From Methylococcaceae bacterium (GTDB lineage: Bacteria > Pseudomonadota > Gammaproteobacteria > Methylococcales > UBA1147), in contig JAKEEL010000077.1 in NCBI GenBank assembly GCA_022616595.1, positions 1 through 5,821 on the forward strand: a stretch of 5,821 nt of DNA, read 5' to 3'. The stretch's first letter is position 1; every line of letters starts with the position of its first letter. The notes under the pieces were generated by a model, which did not search any database, was not told the DNA's origin, and saw only the letters and a program-made list of their open reading frames with translations. This document shows positions 1-5,680 of the stretch, in pieces. The translations under genes and the position numbers were made by a program.

Positions 1-86
1 AACGTCAAGGCACTCGCGCGGAGGACCGCGGACACTGCGGTTTGAAGTTGGGACAGGGTCGATAGGAACCAATCCGGATTTTTCAT
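1..86 (-). CDS. Partial unidentified reading frame, 5' end only, running off the left edge
   Basis: A minus-strand frame starts at the ATG complementary to 84-86 and stays open to the window edge, giving 28 residues that begin MKNPDWFLSTLSQLQTAVSA. I do not recognise the family; the visible part looks like a helical, moderately hydrophobic N-terminus. Support comes from context: an AGG-containing Shine-Dalgarno sequence lies about 9 bases upstream of the ATG, and a fair sigma-70-type promoter facing the same way lies at 122-149. It would be divergent from mobA. The plus strand over the same bases has only short frames, such as one ending at a TGA at 43-45 that could be the tail of an upstream gene, so the call is tentative. 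Confidence 0.35.
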   Translation of the reverse strand, partial: MKNPDWFLSTLSQLQTAVSAVLRASALT

Positions 87-252
87 GTTTGATAACCTGT
101 ATGAATGAATCGGGAAGGGGTATTCTATTGAATTAGCGGATTTGATCAAATCTCCTCGGCAAAATCGACCATTTCGAAAGTCTTGTTCCTGGAGTCCGCA
201 ATCATCTCCGCAGGTCCCGAGTTTTCGAGCAAGCCACTGGAAGCAATGCAAT
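87..252 (+). promoter_or_regulatory. Leader region upstream of mobA with one imperfect hairpin
   Basis: This stretch separates the left-edge minus-strand frame from mobA. A possible RNA hairpin pairs CCTGGAG (188-194) with CTC-CG-CAGG (206-214), with a 2-base bulge and an 11-base loop. GGAAG at 239-243 lies 9 bases before the ATG at 253 and is the likely mobA ribosome binding site. I see no convincing plus-strand promoter and no recognisable Moco riboswitch. The frame of mobA is open back to a TTG at 142, but the residues encoded there do not look like MobA. Confidence 0.3.
122..149 (-). promoter_or_regulatory. Candidate sigma-70 promoter for the left-edge minus-strand gene
   Basis: On the minus strand TTGATC (complement of 144-149) is followed after 16 bases by TAGAAT (complement of 122-127). 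These match 4 of 6 and 5 of 6 consensus positions. The start codon at 86 would lie about 30 bases below the expected transcription start. The -35 element sits inside the 10-base perfect palindrome TTTGATCAAA (141-150), which could also be an operator half-site, although no regulator can be named. Confidence 0.35.
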
Positions 253-870
253 ATGTCTCTTCGATCGATCAAGATTACCGGCGTGGTATTGGCGGGTGGC
301 CTGGCCAGGCGCATGGGAGGCGGCGACAAGGGCTTGATCGATTTTGCCGGCAGGCCCCTGATCCATTACGCACTCTCCGCCATCAGACCGGTGGTCGATG
401 ACGCCATGATCAATGCAAACCGGAATCATGACAAATACCGGGAATTCGGCTGCCCGGTGGTGGCCGATCGCAATCGCTCATTTGACGGGCCGCTGGCGGG
501 GATTCTAAGCGCGATGGCCCGATCGGATGCCGATTATCTTCTCACGGTGCCTTGCGATTGTCCGCTGATCGATTCCGCGATACTCGGGCGAATGGTCGCC
601 GCGATCGAAATGGAGCCTCTGGATTGTCTGGTCGCGGACGACGGCGAAAGGCTCCATCCGGTGGTGATGTTGCTGGATCGCCGCCTCGAGGACGATCTTG
701 GGGCTTATCTGGACAGCGGCGAACGCAAGATCGACCGGTGGTTCATGCGGCATCGCTGGAAACCCGTCGATTTTTCGGACCGGCCGGGCGTTTTTCGGAA
801 CATCAATACGCCCGAGGAACTCGCCGCCCTTGAACACGAACTCTCTTCCTGGCGTGAAACCGAATGCTGA
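253..870 (+). CDS. mobA: MobA, molybdenum cofactor guanylyltransferase
   Basis: MobA transfers GMP from GTP to Mo-molybdopterin in the cytoplasm, making the MGD and bis-MGD cofactor used by DMSO-reductase-family enzymes such as formate dehydrogenase. The 205-residue product has the usual family length (about 190-210). It shows the N-terminal nucleotide-binding signature LAGGLARRMGGGDKGL (residues 13-28), INANR (53-57), GPLAGI (79-84), the metal-binding aspartate in VPCDCPLI (D102), HPVVML (135-140) and the C-terminal FRNINTPEEL (181-190). I chose the ATG at 253 because GGAAG lies 9 bases before it and the glycine-rich loop then starts near residue 13, as in E. coli MobA. A longer form from TTG 142 would add 37 unfamiliar residues. 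The stop overlaps the fdhD start, which implies one transcript and translational coupling. All signature residues are present. Confidence 0.93.
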   Translation: MSLRSIKITGVVLAGGLARRMGGGDKGLIDFAGRPLIHYALSAIRPVVDDAMINANRNHDKYREFGCPVVADRNRSFDGPLAGILSAMARSDADYLLTVPCDCPLIDSAILGRMVAAIEMEPLDCLVADDGERLHPVVMLLDRRLEDDLGAYLDSGERKIDRWFMRHRWKPVDFSDRPGVFRNINTPEELAALEHELSSWRETEC

Positions 871-1709
871 CCGCCCACCCTTCCAAGAATCTCCAAATGA
901 CCGATGCCGGCCTCTCGTCTTCGACCCGGGTGACAGCGGTCGACGAGCAGGGCATGAGCCGCGAACTCGAACTCGCGGGAGAGCGCCCGCTGACTCTGTA
1001 CGTCGATAAACAGGAAATCGTAACCCTGATGACGATCGGCACCCAGCCGGAGTTATTGACCCTCGGATATCTGAAAAACCAGGGGATCATCGAAGACATC
1101 GAACGAATCAAAGTCGTGCAGGTTGACTGGGAGACCGAAGCGGTCGCCGTGGTCACGGACGGGGGCACGGGGGATTATCGGGAGCAGCTCGAACACCGCA
1201 CGGTAACCACGGGATGCGGGCAGGGAACGGTGTTCGGCCGTTTGATCGACAAGCTCGAAAAAATCCGGGTACCGCGGGTCGCGGTTCGGCAGACCACTGT
1301 CTACGGCTTACTGGACAACCTGCGGAATTATAACGAAGTCTATAAAAAGGCCGGCGCGGTCCACGGTTGCGCGCTGTGCAGCGGCACCGAAATCGATTTT
1401 TTTGTCGAGGACGTGGGCCGGCACAACGCCGTCGATGCGATCGCCGGCTACATGTGGCTCAAGGGCATCGATGGCGGCGATAAGATCTTCTATACCACGG
1501 GCCGCCTGACCTCGGAAATGGTGATCAAGGTGACCCAAATGGGCATCCCGGTGTTACTCTCCCGTTCCGGAGCGACCCAGATGGGGCTGGACATGGCGCG
1601 GCAGTCCGGCGTGACTCTGATCTCAAGGGCCAAGGGCCGCCATTTTCTGGTGCTGAACGGGATCGATAACCTCCTTTACGACGCCGAATCGATTACGAAA
1701 ATCCGCTAG
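864..1709 (+). CDS. fdhD: FdhD, formate dehydrogenase accessory sulfurtransferase
   Basis: FdhD takes sulfur from the cysteine desulfurase IscS and passes it to the Mo-bis-MGD cofactor before insertion into formate dehydrogenase. The 281-residue product has the family core: TVTTGCGQGTVFG (113-125), the strongly conserved EDVGRHNAVD (182-191), TTGRLTSEMV (211-220) and SRSGATQMGLDMA (233-245). Its cysteines are unusual. E. coli has a CxxC (C121/C124) in the first loop; here that loop reads C118-G-Q-G, with one cysteine, while a CALC pair (C169/C172) sits in the later GAVHGCALC loop. The ATG at 864 overlaps the mobA stop (ATGCTGA); an in-frame ATG at 897 (residue 12) is an alternative, and neither has a strong ribosome binding site, which fits coupling to mobA. 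No formate dehydrogenase subunit is visible here, so the target enzyme must lie elsewhere or beyond the left edge. Confidence 0.94.
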   Translation: MLTAHPSKNLQMTDAGLSSSTRVTAVDEQGMSRELELAGERPLTLYVDKQEIVTLMTIGTQPELLTLGYLKNQGIIEDIERIKVVQVDWETEAVAVVTDGGTGDYREQLEHRTVTTGCGQGTVFGRLIDKLEKIRVPRVAVRQTTVYGLLDNLRNYNEVYKKAGAVHGCALCSGTEIDFFVEDVGRHNAVDAIAGYMWLKGIDGGDKIFYTTGRLTSEMVIKVTQMGIPVLLSRSGATQMGLDMARQSGVTLISRAKGRHFLVLNGIDNLLYDAESITKIR

Positions 1710-1732
1710 CACATCGTACCTGTGTTTTTTTT
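1708..1732 (+). terminator. Weak intrinsic terminator after fdhD
   Basis: A 6-bp stem pairs AGCACA (1708-1713) with TGTGTT (1721-1726), with one G-T wobble and a 7-base loop, and runs directly into eight consecutive T residues (1725-1732). The stem is short and overlaps the fdhD stop codon, so termination may be inefficient. Its position between convergent genes supports the call. Confidence 0.45.
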
Positions 1733-1740
1733 CGGGGCGC

Positions 1741-1767
1741 GGAATGCTGCCATTCCGGTTGGCATTC
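1741..1767. repeat. Small inverted repeats in the convergent intergenic spacer
   Basis: GGAATG (1741-1746) pairs with CATTCC (1751-1756) over a 4-base loop. As an alternative fold, GAATGC (1742-1747) pairs with GCATTC (1762-1767). The two structures exclude each other. They lie between the fdhD terminator and the stop of the minus-strand ATPase gene at 1773, and could help end transcription of the latter, but no U-tract follows on the minus strand. Confidence 0.3.
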
Positions 1768-1772
1768 TGTTG

Positions 1773-3404
1773 TCAGGCTTCCGAGTCCGAACCGTGTTTC
1801 CCGGTTCGCTGCAAATCGCGGCGTTTTGTTTCGAGACTGCTGGAATCGGTCCCGGCCGGTTGATTGCGGACCCTCTCGATCGCCATCGTCAATTCTTCAT
1901 CCTGCGGCGAGAGTTTGAAGGCTTTCCTGTAAAATCTTTCGGCGCTCACCCAGTCGCCTTGGATTTCGGCTTCGAGGCCCCAGCGTTGGTACAGTTGCTT
2001 GATCCGAACCATATCGTTCAATGTCTGCAACTGCCGTTCGACCAACCGGCCGATTTCCTTGTAGGTGTCGAGCGCATTATCGCCGGCCGGTGCAAACAGT
2101 CTTTGCGCGGCGATCTGGCCCTGCGCCTTGAATAACATCGCCTGAATCTTGGAATCGGCGGAATTCCCCGGGGCTTCGTTTTGCTCCCCGGGGAGCCCGG
2201 CTGGAATGTGTCGCGCGGACTCGCTGTCTGCCGCAGGGGTACGATCGGTCGCAGCCGGATCGGAATTCGGGTTTCCGGCTTGCCGCGCGGTGTTGAACGA
2301 ATAAGCATTGCTGACAATGATCAAAAGCAGCAGCGCGGCCGACAATACGACGCTCGCGTACTTCGCCATCAACGGGAATCCGGTATGCCAGCTCCGCACG
2401 GGCGGTCCGGACCGGGTACAACCGGAAGTTTCCGGGTTTGTTTCGTTCCCGCTTTCGGAATCCGGCCTGGGAATTCCAAGCTCCTCGTAACGGGCAGCCA
2501 GCTCGCTTCCGATCCATCGGTCCCGGATCACTGCGGGTGATGGCAGGGTCGCGTCGTCGCGACACGCGGGTGCCGCCGCATCACTCGTGGCCGGATGTTC
2601 GTTCAGCAGGCAGTGGACGGCCGCTTCTTCGACGATTTTATCCGTGACCACTTTCAAATTTTCGAGGCTCGCATTCAATAAAGAAAAGCCGCACAGAACG
2701 CTGACCTTGGCGATGTTTCCATCCGAATATTCGATAATCCGTTGGATTGCCCGATCGGAGAAGAGCGGTCCACCCCGGTAACCGGCCAATTCAAGCCGTC
2801 GATCGATAAACGTGCGAACCTCCTCGTCGGTCAATCCTTCGAGGTGGTACCAAGCAGTGGCAACACCATTGCTTCTAGATGACCAGGATTCGGATACGCG
2901 GGACTTCAATGCAGGCGATCCGGCGAACAAAAGCTGAATCGAGGGAACCTCACCGGCCCGATCCCGCACCACGCCGAGTAAATAATCGATCGTAGCGGAC
3001 GACAATTCGTGCGCGTCATCGATGACCAGTGTCCGGTTTGCCGCGATTTTATCCGAATTCGCCAAATTCCTGCGCAGGAACTCGATTTTCTGGCGCGGCG
3101 CACGACCACGAAAATCCAGGCCAAGACCTTCGATCAGACAATCAAGGATCGGTTCGATGCGGGATCCCTCGCGCGCCGGAAACAAAAATCGCTGAGTCCG
3201 GTTCAAATCTTGCGCCAGCTTGCGTATCAGCGCGGTTTTCCCGACTCCAGTATCTCCGCATAAAAACATCGCCGCGCAATGATCCTGGATGGCTTTGGTC
3301 AAGGCAAGCCCGATGGTACGGGCACTGAGGCCATAAAAGAATTCGCCGGGATTCAGTTTCGTATCGAAGGGAATCTGTTTGAATCCAAAATATGTTGTAT
3401 ACAT
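1773..3404 (-). CDS. ExeA/GspA-like AAA ATPase with a membrane span and a periplasmic TPR-like tail
   Basis: This 543-residue protein starts MYTTYFGFKQIPFD, the typical N-terminus of the ExeA/GspA/MshM ATPase family. Walker A is GDTGVGKT (50-57), Walker B TLVIDDAH (125-132), then LLFAGSP (158-164) and the LCGFSLLNAS block (238-247). The residue after the Walker B aspartate is Asp rather than the usual Glu. After a variable linker containing ELGIPRP (308-314) comes one membrane helix (about 348-370), preceded by Arg and Lys, which predicts a cytoplasmic ATPase and a periplasmic C-terminus. ExeA/GspA has the same topology and usually ends in a peptidoglycan-binding domain. Here the tail is a Ser/Ala/Asp-rich linker and a helical region with one TPR-like unit (about 472-505, GDWVSAERFYRKAFKLSP). 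By analogy it may help build or position an envelope machine; its partner is unknown. On the minus strand AAGG lies only two bases before the ATG. It diverges from a soluble paralogue starting at 3690. Naming it gspA or mshM would go too far. Confidence 0.88.
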   Translation of the reverse strand: MYTTYFGFKQIPFDTKLNPGEFFYGLSARTIGLALTKAIQDHCAAMFLCGDTGVGKTALIRKLAQDLNRTQRFLFPAREGSRIEPILDCLIEGLGLDFRGRAPRQKIEFLRRNLANSDKIAANRTLVIDDAHELSSATIDYLLGVVRDRAGEVPSIQLLFAGSPALKSRVSESWSSRSNGVATAWYHLEGLTDEEVRTFIDRRLELAGYRGGPLFSDRAIQRIIEYSDGNIAKVSVLCGFSLLNASLENLKVVTDKIVEEAAVHCLLNEHPATSDAAAPACRDDATLPSPAVIRDRWIGSELAARYEELGIPRPDSESGNETNPETSGCTRSGPPVRSWHTGFPLMAKYASVVLSAALLLLIIVSNAYSFNTARQAGNPNSDPAATDRTPAADSESARHIPAGLPGEQNEAPGNSADSKIQAMLFKAQGQIAAQRLFAPAGDNALDTYKEIGRLVERQLQTLNDMVRIKQLYQRWGLEAEIQGDWVSAERFYRKAFKLSPQDEELTMAIERVRNQPAGTDSSSLETKRRDLQRTGKHGSDSEA

Positions 3405-3689
3405 TGCCTTGTCCAGGAACCAAAAGTAGTTTGACAGACGACCGACAGGACCTTGTGTTTCGATCGCCGTCAGCTGCGCCCCTCGCGGAATTCACCAAAT
3501 TCGAATCTAACAGAGCCGGGAACGCACCGCTGTTAAGTATTCACGCCGCGAGGGTGAACTGAGCGATTTCTACCCTATTCGGATCGTCGAATCATCGCAT
3601 CATCGGCCAATACGGCCCCGACGCGAACCACCGGCATCCACCGAAATAACTGCTAATCTTTAAGGACCTACCCGATTGAACCCGGAGCA
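3405..3689. promoter_or_regulatory. Divergent intergenic region between the two ATPase paralogues
   Basis: These 285 bp should carry the promoters of both ATPase genes. The best minus-strand candidate is an extended -10, TGTTAGATT (complement of 3504-3512), giving a leader of about 95 bases. For the plus-strand gene only a poor TGCTAATCT (3651-3659) is seen, about 30 bases before its ATG. Small inverted repeats occur: ATTCGAAT (3498-3505), AGGGT/ACCCT (3551-3555 with 3572-3576) and ATTCG/CGAAT around 3577-3592. I found no supported coding frame or known riboswitch. The repeats may be operator sites, but that is a guess. Confidence 0.35.
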
Positions 3690-4736
3690 ATGTATACCGC
3701 ACATTTTGGTTTTCAGTTCGACCCCTTCGAACCCGGATACCGGCCGGAACGCTACTTCGACGCTTCCCAATTCCGGGATGCGCATGAACATTTGCGTTCG
3801 GCGATCGCGGACGGGGACAAGATCATGGTTTTGTCCGGACCGGGCGGGTCGGGAAAAACAACCCTGCTCAAACAGTTCCTGCATTCATGGAACAAAGGTT
3901 CGCAAATTCTGTTTCTGGAAGGGGAGGTTGGAACATTCGAGGACGTTGTGGACTACTTGTTTACGGCGCTAAAACTCCCTGCATCCGGCCATGCAACCGG
4001 AGAAAAGCTGAACGAGATTTACCACTTCCTCAGAAATGCCGAAGATGCATCCAACCAAAGGGTGCTGATCGTCGACAACGCCGATAAACTTCCGGCGATC
4101 GCGATTAAACAGATTTCGTATCTGTGCCAGGCCAGCAAGCAGGGGAACTTACAAATTCTATTCGTCGGCTCCAGCCGGCTCGAGGCTCGCTTCAAGGACA
4201 GCGTACTGGCGCCGACCGCGGAACAGGTTCGGCACTGGATCAGGCTTCGATATCTGAGCAATGAAGAAGTCGGACTTTTTGTCGATCATTGTCTGAAACA
4301 AGCCGGTTACAAGGGAACGAGAATTTTTTCCCCGGCCGCGCTCGAAAGTCTGGTCCGGTACAGCGCCGGCAATCCGCGGTTGATCGTGAATCTGTGCGGT
4401 TTTTCCTTGTTGAGCGCGAGTATTGAAAATGCCGTGGAAGTCACCCAGGCAATGATCGATGAAGTGGCTACCGATTGTATTTTCGAAACCGAATCGGACA
4501 GTCTTGATCAAAGCGCGGGCCAATCGGCTGGAGCCGATGCTTCGAATCTCATTCCGCTGATCCGCAAGGCCAGGAACACCGCGGTCCACCAAAGTTCGGC
4601 TCAAATGAACGCCAACTTCGATCCGGCTCGATCCGAGGCGGTCATCCTGCGCTGCCGGGAGCTCGGCATACCGCATCCGGGAATCGAAAATCCGGAACGC
4701 AATTCCGCCTGCCCCGAAGAAACGAATATACCCTGA
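3690..4736 (+). CDS. Soluble ExeA-like AAA ATPase paralogue with an atypical Walker B
   Basis: The 348-residue product is colinear with the ATPase half of the divergent gene: MYTAHFGFQFDPFE start, Walker A GPGGSGKT (50-57), Walker B region VLIVDNADKL (125-134), ILFVGSSRLEARF (156-168), SAGNPRLIVNLCGFSLLSAS (225-244). The residue after the Walker B aspartate is Asn130, where this family normally has Glu; loss of that acid usually slows or abolishes ATP hydrolysis, so this copy may bind nucleotide without turning it over well. It ends soon after an ELGIPHP motif (324-330) shared with its neighbour and has no membrane helix or periplasmic domain. The bases after the stop in the same frame reach another stop quickly and do not encode a lost tail, so it looks naturally soluble rather than freshly truncated. 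A CGGAG sequence (3683-3687) sits just two bases before the ATG. Role unknown; pairing with the membrane-bound paralogue is inferred. Confidence 0.87.
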   Translation: MYTAHFGFQFDPFEPGYRPERYFDASQFRDAHEHLRSAIADGDKIMVLSGPGGSGKTTLLKQFLHSWNKGSQILFLEGEVGTFEDVVDYLFTALKLPASGHATGEKLNEIYHFLRNAEDASNQRVLIVDNADKLPAIAIKQISYLCQASKQGNLQILFVGSSRLEARFKDSVLAPTAEQVRHWIRLRYLSNEEVGLFVDHCLKQAGYKGTRIFSPAALESLVRYSAGNPRLIVNLCGFSLLSASIENAVEVTQAMIDEVATDCIFETESDSLDQSAGQSAGADASNLIPLIRKARNTAVHQSSAQMNANFDPARSEAVILRCRELGIPHPGIENPERNSACPEETNIP

Positions 4737-4865
4737 AACAGAGATCGTTCGCTCCGGCCGAGGCGCTGAACGCAGGGATGTGCTGACCAGGCTTGCACGG
4801 TTGGATTCGAGTCCTCCCTGGCGAATAATCGATTGACCCGCTTCGAGGATCGCCGAAAGTAAAAA

Positions 4866-4895
4866 TTATTCGAGAGGCCGGTTTGAATTTATAAT
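4866..4895 (+). promoter_or_regulatory. Candidate promoter for the PilZ gene
   Basis: A perfect TATAAT -10 lies at 4890-4895 in an AT-rich patch unusual for this GC-rich window. The best -35 is a poor TTATTC (4866-4871) with 18-base spacing. The start codon at 4931 would leave a leader of about 28 bases. It suggests that the PilZ gene can be transcribed separately from the upstream ATPase gene. Confidence 0.45.
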
Positions 4896-4930
4896 GGAAA
4901 TCACCTGGAAATTAATCGCGAGGCTTCAAG

Positions 4931-5230
4931 ATGCTCGAATACGGCGAAAAACGAGCCGATTCCCGTCGGGAAACAGACCCTAACATGATTTATAAATTTC
5001 CCGACTCGGATCGGGAATATACCGCGATCTGCATGAATTTAAGTGGAACTGGTATACTGTTCAGAGCCCAAGACGACCTTGAACCGGGTCGAGCACTCGA
5101 AATTCGGATCAGATCGGAACAATACACCTGCCCTTCGATCATTGCATTCATCGAAATAACCCACAGTGATCCGATTGCAGGGGGTCAGTACGAAATCGCT
5201 GCATCGATCAAGGGTATCAAGGCGAACTGA
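4931..5230 (+). CDS. Single-domain PilZ protein, probable c-di-GMP receptor
   Basis: The 99-residue product is about one PilZ domain long. It carries the two conserved ligand-binding elements of the family: RADSR (residues 8-12, RxxxR) and NLSGTG (36-41, the D/NxSxxG motif). The rest alternates short beta-like strands (ICMNLSGTGILF, EIRIRSEQY, QYEIAASIKGI), as expected for the PilZ barrel. By family knowledge it would bind cyclic di-GMP in the cytoplasm and pass the signal to a partner protein, often controlling motility, pili or exopolysaccharide. The ATG has CGAGG (4919-4923) 7 bases upstream, and a candidate promoter lies at 4866-4895. The nearest gene upstream is the soluble ExeA-like ATPase, 194 bp away, a possible partner but without direct evidence. 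Both motifs are intact, so binding is likely. Confidence 0.85.
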   Translation: MLEYGEKRADSRRETDPNMIYKFPDSDREYTAICMNLSGTGILFRAQDDLEPGRALEIRIRSEQYTCPSIIAFIEITHSDPIAGGQYEIAASIKGIKAN

Positions 5231-5239
5231 AACCGGAAC

Positions 5240-5254
5240 CCGGATGGTATCCGG
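5240..5254 (+). repeat. Short perfect hairpin between the PilZ and pterin synthase genes
   Basis: CCGGAT (5240-5245) pairs exactly with ATCCGG (5249-5254) over a 3-base loop. A T-rich stretch (5261-5273) follows, but 6 bases away and interrupted, so this is a weak terminator or attenuator at best. It lies 9 bases after the PilZ stop and 21 bases before the next start codon. Confidence 0.35.
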
Positions 5255-5275
5255 CTCGACTTGCTTACTTTTTCC

Positions 5276-5680
5276 ATGTTTTCAGTCACCAAAGAGGTTT
5301 ATTTCTGTTACGGTCACCGGTTGATGAACCACCCCGGTAAATGCCGGAACATTCATGGCCACAGTGTCAAAGCAGCGATAACGGTCACGGCCCGGCAACT
5401 GAATGATCAGGGCATGGTCTGCGATTTTGCCGATATCCAGCGCGTGGCGGGCGAGTTCATCGACGGGATTCTGGACCATAATTTCCTGCTGCACCGCGAT
5501 GACCCGCTGTGCGGGGTTCTCAGTCAATCCGGTGAACGATTTCTCGGAATGGACGAACACCCGACCGCGGAAGCCTTGGCGCGGTTCATCCATGAGCATC
5601 TGGTGAAAAAAGGATTTCCGGTGCAGAATGTCACGCTTTGGGAAACCGCGAGTGCTCATGCGAGTTACGTTGAAGACTGA
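5276..5680 (+). CDS. 6-pyruvoyl-tetrahydropterin synthase / QueD-family protein
   Basis: The family converts dihydroneopterin triphosphate to 6-pyruvoyl-tetrahydropterin or, as QueD, to 6-carboxy-tetrahydropterin on the way to queuosine. The 134-residue product has the zinc-binding histidines H14 (in YGHRL), H27 and H29, and the catalytic cysteine C23 in CRNIHGH (23-29). It also has GMVCDFADI (46-54), the LDH motif (66-68) and a late Glu123 in LWETASAHASY. All key residues of a working enzyme are present. The segment before the first zinc histidine reads FCYGHRL rather than the FEAAHRL of E. coli QueD, so this may be a separate subfamily and I give no symbol. I chose the ATG at 5276; an in-frame TTG at 5261 would add five residues, and neither has a clear ribosome binding site. 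No other queuosine or folate gene is visible nearby. The 3' end overlaps the next reading frame. Confidence 0.87.
   Translation: MFSVTKEVYFCYGHRLMNHPGKCRNIHGHSVKAAITVTARQLNDQGMVCDFADIQRVAGEFIDGILDHNFLLHRDDPLCGVLSQSGERFLGMDEHPTAEALARFIHEHLVKKGFPVQNVTLWETASAHASYVED

Noticed and set aside
141..150. TTTGATCAAA as an FNR/CRP-type operator
   Set aside because: FNR sites need TTGAT and ATCAA separated by four bases; here the halves are fused with no spacer.
142..252. Possible N-terminal extension of MobA from a TTG at 142
   Set aside because: The 37 added residues are unlike MobA, while the ATG at 253 has a well-spaced ribosome site and gives the family's usual length.
87..252. Moco riboswitch upstream of mobA
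   Set aside because: I could not match the conserved Moco RNA core; only one imperfect hairpin is present.
1722..2135. Plus-strand frame of 137 codons
   Set aside because: It lies almost entirely antisense to the C-terminal part of the membrane ATPase gene, has no family resemblance and no ribosome site.
3431..3459. TTGACA as the -35 of a plus-strand promoter
   Set aside because: The expected -10 position reads TGTGTT, only 3 of 6 matches, and it lies about 230 bases before the plus-strand gene.
4158..4676. Minus-strand frame of 172 codons inside the soluble ATPase gene
   Set aside because: Antisense to a gene with clear family motifs; its translation resembles no known domain.
4799..4817. 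tRNA T-arm-like sequence (GGATTCGAGTCC)
   Set aside because: Only a 3-bp stem forms, and no acceptor, anticodon or D-arm can be folded around it; not a tRNA and too little for an att site.
4737..4930. Lost membrane and TPR tail of the soluble ATPase downstream of its stop
   Set aside because: The same frame stops again after about ten codons and no hydrophobic segment follows, so there is no sign of a recent frameshift or truncation.
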